From contig CAMOUL010000007.1 in NCBI GenBank assembly GCA_946626605.1, positions 1-64,000 of the forward strand: DNA of 64,000 nucleotides, in the 5' to 3' direction. The notes under the pieces were generated by a model. The model was not told the origin of the DNA. It did no database searches and saw only the letters and a program-made list of their open reading frames with translations. Shown here piece after piece: positions 24,701-34,151 of the stretch; the first letter of the stretch is position 1; every line of letters starts with the position of its first letter. This DNA is from an uncultured Bacteroidales bacterium (GTDB lineage: Bacteria > Bacteroidota > Bacteroidia > Bacteroidales > Paludibacteraceae). The translations under genes were made by a program, and so were the position numbers.

Positions 24701-26882
24701 ACTTCGTTATTGCTCACTGCTCATTGCTCATTGTTTGATGGTGATGAGTTTCATCTTTACCTCATGCCGTTCGGAGAACCCGACAGACGGGGTGACGACC
24801 ACGTACAAAGTGGCGTTGATTTCGCCGCAGTCGATGTGGGATAGCGAACGCTCCATCGTGGCGGGTGCTTTAGCCACTATAGACAGAGCGCAGCGGGGTT
24901 TGACGCGCCGCGTAGGGATAGAGGTAGAATGGATAGACGAAGATGCGCCGGACTTGAGCAATATGGTTTATCGCATCGTCGAAAATCCGGAGTATGCGGC
25001 TATCGTCGGTCCCAAATACAGTCGTCATGCGCGGATAATAGCCACAGCGAGTCTCAACAGTCGTATTCCGGTTCTGATGCCGAGCGTGACGTCGGCGGAA
25101 GTGCAACGTATCTATGCCGGCAGTAACAAAAGTAGCCCGAATATCTTCTGTATGAACGAGAGCGACCTGGCGCAGACACAAGCTATGCTCAATATCTTGC
25201 GCAAGCAGTTTGTGGCGGGTCGTATTATCCTCCTCTCTCGCGGTGGCGGCGCGGATGACTACGTATCCTCGTTCACCGCCTATTTGCCTTATTTCGCTAC
25301 CGAACTGCGATTCGCCGGAGTGGAAGAGTTGACCTTCTCGGATAAAGAGAGCCTACGGGAGAACCTGCTGTTGATACGCAGCAAGGATATCTATGAGAAG
25401 TTCACCTCGGTCGTCTTTTATGTTCCTTCGACGGTAGAGGACATGCGGATGATGGACGAGTTGCTGACGGAAGAAGCCATCACGCCTGGAATCAGTATAG
25501 CCGGGAATACGCAGTACTTGGATAATAACACCTTTCCCAGAATCTTCTGTCCCGATTTGGCATGCAATGTCGTATTGGAGAACGCCCTGACGCATGAGTA
25601 CGAAGGTATCGCTTTATGTGGCGATCCGGAGAGCGGTTTTCCGACCGCGCGCAAGGCGCAAACGGGAAAAGAGATCCAGAGCGGTTATGCGCAGTTATAC
25701 GACTGTTTTACGCTGATTGGTCTGGCTTTGGCTCATAAAGAGAGCGCCTCCTTAGCTACACTTCGCGAAGCGATAGTAGCGGTCATGGACGCGTGCGACG
25801 GTTACGGGGATGAGTTCAGTTGGACAGAAGACGGTTTGCGATACGGTTTCCGTTCGATCCGCGACGGGCATATCCCTGTGCTATCCGGGGCGTCGGGCAG
25901 TTGGGTGTTTGACCGCGAGACGCATATCAGCCAGTTGGGCAGTTGGTACGGCCACTGGCGGTACTACGAGGGACAATACCACTTGGTGGAGTACATGACC
26001 CGCAGCGACCATGCCCAACAAGCCAGCATGGACCAGATGTGGGATTGGAGTTCCGATGTTATATTGAGCATTAGCGACGAGACGAAGGAGATCGTATACG
26101 AACCGCTGCAGGACCGCTATGCCGTGGTTATGGCGACGAGTACGGGTTGGAACAACTACCGGCATCAGGCGGATGCGCTGGACATATACCGCATGTTGCG
26201 CAAGGCCGGTTACGACGATGCGCATATCGTGTTGATCACCGAAGATGATTTGGCGGACAATCCTCAAAACCCGCATCCGGGAGTAGTTCATGTCTCGCCG
26301 GAGGGGGAGAACCTGCATGAGAACATCATCAACGACTACCGCATCAGCGAGTTGACTCCGTCAGATCTGGGTCATATCCTCTCGGGGACGGTGACGGAGA
26401 GAACGCCGGAGGTGGTACACGGCAGTAAGAACACCAACGTGCTGTTCTTCTGGAGCGGACACGGGGTGTACGACAAAAAAATCAACTGGGGCAATACGGG
26501 GTATGTCATGGCCGATGAGATCCATGCCATGTTAAGCGCTGCTCAGCCGAACTTCCGCAAGTTGCTTTTCGTGATGGAGACGTGCTATAGCGGTTCTGTA
26601 GGCGAGGGCATGCCGAAAATACCGGGTTTGCTGATGCTGACGGCATGTGCTCCGGGTGAGAAATCGCATGCGGATGTGATAGAGGGCAGTATATACCTAT
26701 CGAACGCGTTCACTCGCGTCTTCCGCGAAGAAGTGGAGCAGAACACGCATATCACGCTCTACGATCTCTACACGGCTCTTGCGCGGCACACGACAGCAAG
26801 TCATGCGATGATGTACAACTATGCCTCCTACGGCAGCGTATACAGCAACACGATGGCTGAATATTTTAACCCACAATATTAA
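24690..26882 (+). CDS. Lipoprotein with periplasmic-binding fold and C13 (legumain/GPI8-type) peptidase domain
   Basis: 730 residues. Lipobox ending in Cys26 (FIFTSC). Residues about 38-440 are a type 1 periplasmic-binding fold of the branched-chain amino acid receptor kind (VALISPQSMWDSERSIVAGA, later GPKYSRHARIIA, PSVTSAEV). Residues about 474-730 match peptidase family C13: RYAVVMATSTGWNNYRHQAD, HIVLITEDDLADNPQNP, the catalytic His591 in WSGHG and Cys632 in METCYSGS. The His-Cys spacing of 41 is that of legumain, as I recall it. Such peptidases cut after Asn/Asp or act as transamidases. Being a lipoprotein, the enzyme would work in the periplasm or on the cell surface. The receptor fold may control the peptidase. 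Confidence 0.85.
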   Translation: MGIKLRYCSLLIAHCLMVMSFIFTSCRSENPTDGVTTTYKVALISPQSMWDSERSIVAGALATIDRAQRGLTRRVGIEVEWIDEDAPDLSNMVYRIVENPEYAAIVGPKYSRHARIIATASLNSRIPVLMPSVTSAEVQRIYAGSNKSSPNIFCMNESDLAQTQAMLNILRKQFVAGRIILLSRGGGADDYVSSFTAYLPYFATELRFAGVEELTFSDKESLRENLLLIRSKDIYEKFTSVVFYVPSTVEDMRMMDELLTEEAITPGISIAGNTQYLDNNTFPRIFCPDLACNVVLENALTHEYEGIALCGDPESGFPTARKAQTGKEIQSGYAQLYDCFTLIGLALAHKESASLATLREAIVAVMDACDGYGDEFSWTEDGLRYGFRSIRDGHIPVLSGASGSWVFDRETHISQLGSWYGHWRYYEGQYHLVEYMTRSDHAQQASMDQMWDWSSDVILSISDETKEIVYEPLQDRYAVVMATSTGWNNYRHQADALDIYRMLRKAGYDDAHIVLITEDDLADNPQNPHPGVVHVSPEGENLHENIINDYRISELTPSDLGHILSGTVTERTPEVVHGSKNTNVLFFWSGHGVYDKKINWGNTGYVMADEIHAMLSAAQPNFRKLLFVMETCYSGSVGEGMPKIPGLLMLTACAPGEKSHADVIEGSIYLSNAFTRVFREEVEQNTHITLYDLYTALARHTTASHAMMYNYASYGSVYSNTMAEYFNPQY

Positions 26883-26900
26883 ATTAAAAATTTTAATGCA

Positions 26901-27908
26901 ATGAAAAAGTATCTTTTATGGCTGTTTGGCATAACAATGATGCTGACAGCATGTAATCAGAACAATCCGGAGCAGAATGCGAAGGTGGATGATTACAGTT
27001 ACCTGATTGAGAGCCTGATGCGTTTTGACGACAACGGTGAGATCACGGGTTACATGATCGGCGACAACCTCAATGAGGCGGATCCGCTGGATATCTCGGT
27101 GCCTGTTGAGAACTACGATGAGGCTATAAGGGTTTTCCGTTCCCTGCTTCCGATGGACGTTACATTGAAACAGGAAGGCACGTCATTGATATGGGCGATG
27201 ACCGACTCGCTGGGTAATGAAGAGGGTGAACTGATATTAGAAGAAGGTTCTACGGAGGACAGCATTGCAGTGATGCGCTTCAAAGGACATCCGAAAATTA
27301 ACCCGGCTCCCGAAAGAAGAGTTACAACGAGCAAATTACCTCCCATTATCCCCAGCTACATAAAGTGCACCTTCATTCCGGAATCGGCATGGCCGGAGAA
27401 CGCCGGAGCCGCAGAAGAGATTCTGAATGAGCAGTACTATCTCGGCGCTGTTGTGAAGAAAGAGAAAGACGAAGGCTTCGGCAGCGGTTGGTTTGTTGTG
27501 ATTGCTCCATGGACGCCGCAGGAGTGCGGACTGATGGTGAAGATCGAGAAGGATTCCTACTACTATAACGATATACCAAAGAAGAAATGCTCCGGCGCCG
27601 GTACGCTTCACCGCGTTTACCGCGAACTGCATAAGGGCAGTAATTACCATGATATCTTTGAGGAGATCGGACAGCAAGAAGAAGTGAACTGGCCGACCAC
27701 ATTGAACGGCTGGTATCTGACCAAAACGGAGAAAGGCGCTTCTTATATTTTAGTAAACCTGGAGACCAATTCGGAGAAATACTACAATCCGAATGCCGGC
27801 CGATACATTGACAAAGCTCCCGCTCGTATGCCGGCGGCATCGGATAAGATGCGAATGATATACTGCTATTGCTTCAAACCGAACGGCGATAAGATTAAGT
27901 TCTGGTAA
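26901..27908 (+). CDS. Lipoprotein of unknown function
   Basis: 335 residues. Signal MKKYLLWLFGITMMLTAC with lipidated Cys18. The mature part begins with an acidic linker; residues about 40-130 are beta rich; the second half has several aromatic and basic patches and three Cys near the end (CYCFKPNGDK). No family recognised. It follows the C13 peptidase gene by 18 bases and ends at a clear terminator, so the three lipoproteins form one operon; it could be a substrate, inhibitor or partner of the peptidase. Confidence 0.7.
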   Translation: MKKYLLWLFGITMMLTACNQNNPEQNAKVDDYSYLIESLMRFDDNGEITGYMIGDNLNEADPLDISVPVENYDEAIRVFRSLLPMDVTLKQEGTSLIWAMTDSLGNEEGELILEEGSTEDSIAVMRFKGHPKINPAPERRVTTSKLPPIIPSYIKCTFIPESAWPENAGAAEEILNEQYYLGAVVKKEKDEGFGSGWFVVIAPWTPQECGLMVKIEKDSYYYNDIPKKKCSGAGTLHRVYRELHKGSNYHDIFEEIGQQEEVNWPTTLNGWYLTKTEKGASYILVNLETNSEKYYNPNAGRYIDKAPARMPAASDKMRMIYCYCFKPNGDKIKFW

Positions 27909-27925
27909 TGAACGGTTTTGAGGAA

Positions 27926-27949
27926 GGCACCCTACGGGGTGCTTTTTTC
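27926..27949 (+). terminator. Terminator of the lipoprotein/peptidase operon
   Basis: GCACCC-tacg-GGGTGC stem followed by T6, 20 bases after the stop codon. Confidence 0.9.
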
Positions 27950-27959
27950 GTAGACGCCG

Positions 27960-28171
27960 CACGGACGGCCTAAAAGCCATTCGGATAGCGGGAGAGTATG
28001 GCGTATGCTGCGTGGACGGCCAGAAGCCTGCGGATAGCGCATGCAACCCTTCGGAGTAACTCGCCCCCTGCTCGACGGATTTTGCCGTACCCCTTCGGCA
28101 AAATACGCCTCCGAGAGGGTTCATGCTAATCGTCCCTAAAGGGAGGCCGTCCTTCGCATATACGCCAAGGC
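27960..28171 (+). ncRNA. GC-rich, strongly folded intergenic element
   Basis: Pairings: GGCGTAT (28000-28006) with ATACGCC (28160-28166); TGCG (28009-28012) with CGCA (28155-28158); GGACGGCC (28014-28021) with GGCCGTCC (28145-28152). Inside, GCATG, AACCCT and CGGAG (28039-28056) pair with CTCCG, AGGGTT and CATGC (28109-28126), and ATTTTGCCG (28079-28087) pairs with CGGCAAAAT (28096-28104). A partial duplicate of the left arm (GGACGGCC...GGATAGCG) is at 27963-27990. It may be an RNA leader of the following gene, an independent RNA or a folded DNA repeat. Confidence 0.6.
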
Positions 28172-28217
28172 GGGCGTGAGAGAGGCAGAATGGCATAGAA
28201 TTTGTGGAGAAGGAGGC

Positions 28218-29567
28218 GTGTGTAAGAAAGGGATCATAGTCATTGGAATGTTATGCCTTGTGTTGCCGGGAATGGCACGGGGGCATAAATCGGTTGTGCC
28301 GGATTCGTTGCAGGTGTTAGAAATGGAGGTGAATGGTATCGGATTCCGTATGCAGCGCGTGGAAGGGGGTTCTTATCTGATGGGTGCGACCATAGAGCAG
28401 ACCGATCGGGATATCCTCACGAACAAGCCTGCGCACCTGGTTTTTCTATCGCCCTATTACATCGCAACGACAGAGGTGACGGTTCAGTTATGGCGTGCGG
28501 TGATGCCGGAGGGGGAAGTGATTAATCCGAAGGGTTACCCGACCGTCCCTATCTCGTATGTGACATGGAATGAGTGTCAAGAGTTTGTGCGGCGTTTAGA
28601 CAGTATCACCGGTTTGCCGTTTCGTTTGCCCACCGAGGCAGAATGGGAATATGCAGCAAGAGGCGGAGCGAAGAGCAAGGGTTATCGATTTGCCGGAGGG
28701 AATGAGGCGGACAGCGTAGGCTGGACGTATTCGTGTTCGGGCAACTGGAAGCATCCTGTAGGGCGAAAGCGTCCAAATGAGTTGGGGCTGTATGACATGA
28801 CAGGGAATGTGTCGGAATGGTGTCAAGATATCTACGGACCTTATACGCTCTGTACGCAGCCGGATCCATGCGGTCCGGATACTGGTAGTTATCGGGTAGT
28901 ACGTGGCGGCAGTTACGATGAATGCAATGCAAACAGTCACCTCTCGGTACGTCGCTGGCACAAGCCGGAGACATCGACGGAGTATATCGGATTTCGAATA
29001 GCGTTGACGTTGCCGGGTGATCCTATGCTTCAAGCACAACAAGAGGAAGAGCCACCGCTGAGCAAGAGCGTCAAGATCAAGGGAAAGAAAGTGAAGTTCC
29101 TGTATGTACCGGCGGAGGAGCCGTATTATATATCGGAGGAGATAGAGTGCGCGCTATGGCGGAAAATGATGCTAAAAGAGGCCCCGGAGAAGAGCAAGAG
29201 CGTGGCTCTTGGGATGAGTCAGACCGATCGGACGTATTTCGCAGAATACTGCAGCCGCGAAGCGGGAGAAGCGCTATATGTGGCGAGCGCCGAACAGATT
29301 GTATTAGCCGAACAGCAGGGCTTGATCGTACCCTTTGAGAAAGACGCGAGTCAAAAAAAGAAGAATGAATCGATACGAAAGAAACAGAACCGCCGTAAGG
29401 CCAATGAGAAGCTCTCGGCATGGACGGAACTGATAGGGGTCAAACTCCCGAAAAAAGATGATCCGGTATTAATGGAATTCAAAAAAGCCGACGATGAGTC
29501 TCGTCCTCTTCGATTAGTAATCCCTACCCTGCCCAGGAATTTCGATCGAGAGAGCGATAGGAGATAG
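28218..29567 (+). CDS. Secreted FGE-sulfatase-type (SUMF1/GldK-like) protein
   Basis: 449 residues from GTG 28218, which follows GGAGAAGGAGG; this start gives a clean signal peptide (CKKGIIVIGMLCLVLPGMARG). Residues about 39-263 form a formylglycine-generating-enzyme fold: GGSYLMGA, PYYIATTEVTVQLWR, FRLPTEAEWEYAARGG, GLYDMTGNVSEWCQD, VVRGGSYDECNAN, GFRIAL. The second active-site Cys of true FGE is absent, so catalysis is unlikely; such folds often bind ligands or build gliding/secretion complexes. Residues about 295-370 look like a second, shortened copy (PYYISEEIECALWRKMM, ...YFAEYC). The 3' end overlaps the convergent yifB gene by 44 bases. Confidence 0.8.
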   Translation: MCKKGIIVIGMLCLVLPGMARGHKSVVPDSLQVLEMEVNGIGFRMQRVEGGSYLMGATIEQTDRDILTNKPAHLVFLSPYYIATTEVTVQLWRAVMPEGEVINPKGYPTVPISYVTWNECQEFVRRLDSITGLPFRLPTEAEWEYAARGGAKSKGYRFAGGNEADSVGWTYSCSGNWKHPVGRKRPNELGLYDMTGNVSEWCQDIYGPYTLCTQPDPCGPDTGSYRVVRGGSYDECNANSHLSVRRWHKPETSTEYIGFRIALTLPGDPMLQAQQEEEPPLSKSVKIKGKKVKFLYVPAEEPYYISEEIECALWRKMMLKEAPEKSKSVALGMSQTDRTYFAEYCSREAGEALYVASAEQIVLAEQQGLIVPFEKDASQKKKNESIRKKQNRRKANEKLSAWTELIGVKLPKKDDPVLMEFKKADDESRPLRLVIPTLPRNFDRESDRR

Positions 29568-31104
29568 CCTCGAGAAGGTGTTTCTTTTGAATATCAGGTG
29601 CGCCGTCTATATCAGCTATTGTGCGGGCGACTTTTAAGATACGATCGTAGGCCCGAGCGGAGAGACCGAGTTTATTCATCATGAGCTCCAGCAGTTTGTC
29701 GCACTCTTCATCCAAGGCGCAGTACTGGCGCACCATCTTCGAATTCATCATAGAATTACAATGCACGAGTCGACTATGTTTAAAGCGCTCGTTCTGGATT
29801 GCGCGCGCCTTGAGCACCCGCTGCCGCATCACAGCAGAAGACTCACCCGGCTGAGTGTCTTTGAGTTGTTCGTAAGGCACCGCCTCAATTTCACATTGTA
29901 TATCGATTCGATCCAAGAGCGGACCGCTTATCTTCGATAGATAACGATGCACTTGTCCGGGTGTGCAGGTACAAGGATGGGCAGGGTTATTCTCGCCGTA
30001 ATGACCGCAGGGACAGGGGTTCATCGCTGCTACCAGCATGAAAGATGCCGGATAGTCGACGGTCTCCTTGGTGCGGGCTACCGTGATATGACGGTCCTCG
30101 AGCGGTTGCCGCATGACCTCCAACGCGGAGCGTTTATACTCCGGCAGCTCATCAAGAAAGAGCACGCCGTTATGGGCAAGCGATATCTCACCGGGGTGCG
30201 GGTTGGTACCTCCTCCCACGAGCGCCACATCCGTAATGGTGTGGTGCGGCGAACGGAAAGGTCGCTCTACGATCAAGGTGCTGCTGGCTCCCTTGCGTTT
30301 ATTGGTCAGACCGGCTATCGAATGGATCTTCGTGGTCTCCAGCGCCTCTTCGAGCGTCAGCGGAGGTAAAATAGACGGAATTCGCTTCGCGATCATCGAT
30401 TTACCGGCCCCCGGAGGTCCGACCATAATCATGTTATGTCCACCTGCCGCGGCTATCTCCACCGCCCTACGCACTTTGAATTGTCCTCGCACATCCGCAA
30501 AATCCAAGTCTGCAGGAAAAGCCAGCTCATCGAACAGCGCTTGTGTATCAATATGGGTAGGTGTGAATTTATCCTCGGGATTCAACTCATCTTTAGGTGC
30601 TCCATTTAGAAAATGAACTACGTCCATGAGGGTATTCAAACCATACACTTCCAGTCCTTCCACTACTGCTGCCTCTTCGGCATTTGCGGCCGGCAGGATT
30701 AGTCCTTTGAAGCCTTCCTTGCGTGCACATAGGGCTATCGGCAGGGCTCCGCGAATCGGTTGCAACGAGCCATCAAGCGATAACTCTCCTACCATCATGT
30801 AGTGCTCCAAGTTTTTGCACTTCAGTTTCTCATCGCCGGCTAACATTCCGACGGCTAAAGGCAGGTCAAAGGAGGCTCCTTCTTTCTTGATATCCGCCGG
30901 CGCCATGTTGATGGTAAACGACCGCCGCAAGTTCTCCACTCCATTGATGGTCAAGGCCGCATTGATACGCTCGTGCGACTCTTTGACGGCGTTGTCGGGA
31001 AGACCGACCAGCATAAAATCGAAACCCGGCACGGCATGCACCTCGATAGTCACTTTCACAGCATCAATCCCCACCGGAGCTGCGCTATAGATCTTAACTA
31101 ACAT
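29524..31104 (-). CDS. YifB/ComM-family Mg-chelatase-like AAA ATPase
   Basis: 526 residues. N-terminal Lon-like ChlI domain (GLPDNAVKESHERINAA), central AAA module with Walker A GPPGAGKS at about 229-236, sensor region LFLDELPEY, the MNPCPCGHYG...HPCTC zinc-binding loop and the C-terminal helical lid with LSARAYDRILKVARTIAD. The family includes ComM, a hexameric helicase that helps branch migration during natural transformation. Length is normal. Own promoter upstream (31131-31140). Convergent with the FGE-type gene. Confidence 0.93.
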   Translation of the reverse strand: MLVKIYSAAPVGIDAVKVTIEVHAVPGFDFMLVGLPDNAVKESHERINAALTINGVENLRRSFTINMAPADIKKEGASFDLPLAVGMLAGDEKLKCKNLEHYMMVGELSLDGSLQPIRGALPIALCARKEGFKGLILPAANAEEAAVVEGLEVYGLNTLMDVVHFLNGAPKDELNPEDKFTPTHIDTQALFDELAFPADLDFADVRGQFKVRRAVEIAAAGGHNMIMVGPPGAGKSMIAKRIPSILPPLTLEEALETTKIHSIAGLTNKRKGASSTLIVERPFRSPHHTITDVALVGGGTNPHPGEISLAHNGVLFLDELPEYKRSALEVMRQPLEDRHITVARTKETVDYPASFMLVAAMNPCPCGHYGENNPAHPCTCTPGQVHRYLSKISGPLLDRIDIQCEIEAVPYEQLKDTQPGESSAVMRQRVLKARAIQNERFKHSRLVHCNSMMNSKMVRQYCALDEECDKLLELMMNKLGLSARAYDRILKVARTIADIDGAPDIQKKHLLEAISYRSLDRNSWAG

Positions 31105-31130
31105 GATAGTAGAAGGTTATTATTTTTCGC

Positions 31131-31140
31131 TGCAAAGATA
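31131..31140 (-). promoter_or_regulatory. -7 box of yifB
   Basis: TATCTTTGCA on the minus strand, 27 bases before the start codon; it is divergent to the valS promoter. Confidence 0.75.
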
Positions 31141-31213
31141 CTGCTTTTTTGCGGAATACACAAATTTTTACAAGAATTTGCGTCGATTTTTTGCGCATGT
31201 CAGAAAAAAGTTG

Positions 31214-31224
31214 TACTTTTGCAG
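31214..31224 (+). promoter_or_regulatory. -7 box of valS
   Basis: TACTTTTGCAG. A 130-base leader follows before the valS start. Confidence 0.8.
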
Positions 31225-31236
31225 CCGATTTTCGTC

Positions 31237-31323
31237 GGAGGTGGCTTGCTACGATTAACAAACTACGTTCGTTAAGGGGTAGCCGCACCTCCTCCTCTCC
31301 CCAAAAATTAAAAATTTTCGGGG
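31237..31323 (+). promoter_or_regulatory. Folded leader of valS
   Basis: Hairpin 1: GGAGGTG (31237-31243) with CACCTCC (31286-31292) and GCTAC (31248-31252) with GTAGC (31279-31283). Hairpin 2: CCCC plus AAAATT (31299-31309) with AATTTT plus GGGG (31313-31323). No T run follows. It may attenuate or protect the mRNA; it does not show T-box landmarks. Confidence 0.5.
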
Positions 31324-31353
31324 ACCCTAAATAGAATAAAACAAAACAAAGAT

Positions 31354-34065
31354 ATGGATAGTAAATATAATCCTACAGAAATTGAGGCACGTTGGTACCA
31401 ATATTGGTTGGACAATAAGTTGTTTCATTCGGAAGTGCCGAATGATAATGATGCTAATGATGCTAATGATGCAAATGGTGGAAAGCAGGAACCGTATACG
31501 ATTGTGATACCACCGCCGAATGTGACGGGTGTGCTGCATATGGGACATGTGCTGAACGAGACGATACAAGATATACTGGTTCGTCGTGCGCGCTTGGAAG
31601 GCAAGAACGCCTGCTGGGTGCCGGGTACCGACCATGCTTCTATTGCGACCGAAGCGAAAGTGATCAAACGCCTCAAGGAACAGGGGATCAACAAGAGCGA
31701 CCTGACGCGCGAGGAGTTTTTGAAACATGCATGGGACTGGACCGACGAGCACGGAGGTATCATATTGAAGCAACTGCGCAAACTCGGTTGCTCCTGCGAC
31801 TGGGACCGTACGGCGTTCACAATGGACGAGACGCGGAGCAGAGCGGTGATCAAAGTGTTCTGCGACCTATATAAGAAAGGGCTCATCTACAGGGGTCTGC
31901 GTATGGTGAACTGGGACCCGGAGCGTCAGACGGCGCTGAGCGACGAGGAGGTGATCTATCACGAGGAGCACTCAAAATTCTACTACCTGCGCTACAAAGT
32001 GGCGGAGCCGGGTGTAGTCAATCCCGAGACCGGTGCAGACTACGCAGTAGTGGCTACCACCCGTCCGGAGACCATCTTCGGCGATATAGCGGTCTGCATC
32101 AACCCCAAAGAGGAGAAGAACCAGTGGCTCAAAGGCAAGCACGTCATCGTACCGGGTGTCGGTCGTGTGATCCCGATCATCGAGGACCGTTACGTAGAGA
32201 TAGGTTTCGGTACCGGTTGTCTGAAAGTGACGCCGGCGCATGACGTGAACGACTACATGCTGGGGCAGAAATACAACCTCAAGACCATCGATATCTTCAC
32301 GCCGGACGCGCATCTGAACATGGACACGGTAGAGGAAGAGTTGCAGCCGAACGTACGCAAGTACCACGGCATGGACCGTTTCGACTGCCGCAAGCAGATT
32401 GTCGAAGACCTGCAGGCGCTCAACCTTGTGGAGAAGATCGAAGACTACGATAACAAAGTAGGTTACAGCGAGCGGACGAACGTGCCTATCGAGCCGCGGT
32501 TGAGTCTGCAATGGTTCGTAAAGATGAAACACTTCGCAGACATCGCGCTGCCGCCGGTGATGAACGACGAGATCGTCTTCTACCCGGCGAAATACAAGAA
32601 CACATATCGTAACTGGTTAGAGAACATCAAAGACTGGTGCATCAGCCGTCAGTTATGGTGGGGTCACCGGATCCCGGCTTACTACGACGCGGAGCTGTTG
32701 GCCCAAACGGGTCTGGAGGCTTATCCGGACGACAAGATCATCGTGAGCGAGAGTGCGCCGGAAGGCAACTACGTACAGGACGAAGGTGCGTTAGACACCT
32801 GGTTCTCGAGTTGGCTCTGGCCGATCAGCCTGTTCGACGGTATCGAGCACCCGGATAACAAAGAGATCAACTACTACTACCCCACCGCCGACCTGGTAAC
32901 GGGACCGGATATCATCTTCTTCTGGGTAGCGCGTATGATCATGGCGGGTTACGAATACGTAGGAAAGATGCCGTTCAAGCACGTGTATTTCACAGGTATC
33001 GTGCGCGATAAGTTAGGTCGTAAGATGAGTAAGAGTCTGGGCAACAGTCCTGACCCGCTGGACCTGATAGCCCGCTACGGTGCGGACGGCGTACGTATGG
33101 GTATATTGCTGAGTGCGCCGGCAGGCAACGACATATTGTATGATGATTCGCTTTGCGAGCAGGGACGTAACTTCTGCAATAAGATATGGAATTGCTTCCG
33201 AATGATTAAAGGGTTAGAGGTTACGGATGACGGGTTAGAGGTTACGGAGAACGAATATGCTATTCGTTGGTTTGACGCGAAGTTGAAGGAGACGGAGGCG
33301 GAGATCGCGGACCTGTTCAGCAAATACCGTCTGAGCGAGGCGCTGATGGAGATCTACAAACTCTATTGCGACGAGTTCAGCGGATGGTATCTGGAAATGA
33401 TCAAACCCGCATACCAGCAGCCGATAGACCGCGCGACCTACGAAGCGACATTAGGATTCTTCGACCGTCTGCTGCGTCTGCTGCATCCGTTCATGCCGTT
33501 TATCACGGAGGAACTCTGGCAGAACTTATATGATCGCAAGGAAGGCGAATCGATAATGTTCGCTTCGCTTAATGATGGAAATGATGACGCTCCGCTTAAT
33601 GGTGAAATTCTCGCTGAGGTAGAGGAGCTGAAGGAGATCATCACGAATATACGTGCGGTGCGGGCAAGTAAGAACATACCGCAGAAAGAGAAGTTGACGC
33701 TGGTGAGTCCGAGAGCGCTCCATTCGCTCGTAGAGAAACTCGCGAATGTTGAGATTGTGAATGGTGAAAATGATGCCAATGATGCAAATGGTGGAAACTG
33801 TGCGAAGTTTATTGTTGGTACGACGGAGTATGCTATTCCGATGGATGCGTTCATCAACGTAGAGGAAGAGCTGAAGAAGTTAGAAGCCGATTTAGCGCAC
33901 CAACAGGGTTTCCTGAAAGGCGTAATGGCGAAACTGAGCAATGAGCGGTTCGTAGCCAACGCTAAACCGGAGATTGTTGAGTTAGAGCGCAAAAAGAAAA
34001 GCGACGCGGAGAGCCGCATCGCTTCGATCGAACAAGCCATCGCTGCGTTGAAGGGTTTTTCATAA
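31354..34065 (+). CDS. valS: Valine-tRNA ligase
   Basis: 903 residues, class I synthetase that charges tRNA-Val in the cytoplasm. HIGH-type motif HMGH at about 62-65 after [14 protein letters not shown] at about 557-561, editing domain between ([22 protein letters not shown]), anticodon-binding helices and C-terminal coiled coil. Unusual features: an Asn/Asp/Ala run of 9-bp units near residue 30 (31441-31488) and a similar one at 33763-33798, plus a 21-bp direct repeat at 33209-33250 made of heptamers. These sit in linkers, so function should be kept. Length is slightly above usual. Confidence 0.97.
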   Translation: MDSKYNPTEIEARWYQYWLDNKLFHSEVPNDNDANDANDANGGKQEPYTIVIPPPNVTGVLHMGHVLNETIQDILVRRARLEGKNACWVPGTDHASIATEAKVIKRLKEQGINKSDLTREEFLKHAWDWTDEHGGIILKQLRKLGCSCDWDRTAFTMDETRSRAVIKVFCDLYKKGLIYRGLRMVNWDPERQTALSDEEVIYHEEHSKFYYLRYKVAEPGVVNPETGADYAVVATTRPETIFGDIAVCINPKEEKNQWLKGKHVIVPGVGRVIPIIEDRYVEIGFGTGCLKVTPAHDVNDYMLGQKYNLKTIDIFTPDAHLNMDTVEEELQPNVRKYHGMDRFDCRKQIVEDLQALNLVEKIEDYDNKVGYSERTNVPIEPRLSLQWFVKMKHFADIALPPVMNDEIVFYPAKYKNTYRNWLENIKDWCISRQLWWGHRIPAYYDAELLAQTGLEAYPDDKIIVSESAPEGNYVQDEGALDTWFSSWLWPISLFDGIEHPDNKEINYYYPTADLVTGPDIIFFWVARMIMAGYEYVGKMPFKHVYFTGIVRDKLGRKMSKSLGNSPDPLDLIARYGADGVRMGILLSAPAGNDILYDDSLCEQGRNFCNKIWNCFRMIKGLEVTDDGLEVTENEYAIRWFDAKLKETEAEIADLFSKYRLSEALMEIYKLYCDEFSGWYLEMIKPAYQQPIDRATYEATLGFFDRLLRLLHPFMPFITEELWQNLYDRKEGESIMFASLNDGNDDAPLNGEILAEVEELKEIITNIRAVRASKNIPQKEKLTLVSPRALHSLVEKLANVEIVNGENDANDANGGNCAKFIVGTTEYAIPMDAFINVEEELKKLEADLAHQQGFLKGVMAKLSNERFVANAKPEIVELERKKKSDAESRIASIEQAIAALKGFS

Positions 34066-34125
34066 AAAACTTCAAATAAATTTGATTTTTTCCGCAAAAT
34101 CCTTGTGTATTCCAAATTTTTGTAG

Positions 34126-34136
34126 TAATTTTGCAG
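34126..34136 (+). promoter_or_regulatory. -7 box of the bamD operon
   Basis: TAATTTTGCAG; supports translation from ATG 34152. Confidence 0.75.
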
Positions 34137-34151
34137 GCTTTTTTGATTAGA

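Noticed and set aside
31225..31353. T-box riboswitch of valS
   Set aside because: No T-box sequence or antiterminator and no terminator T run; the mechanism is not known in this phylum.
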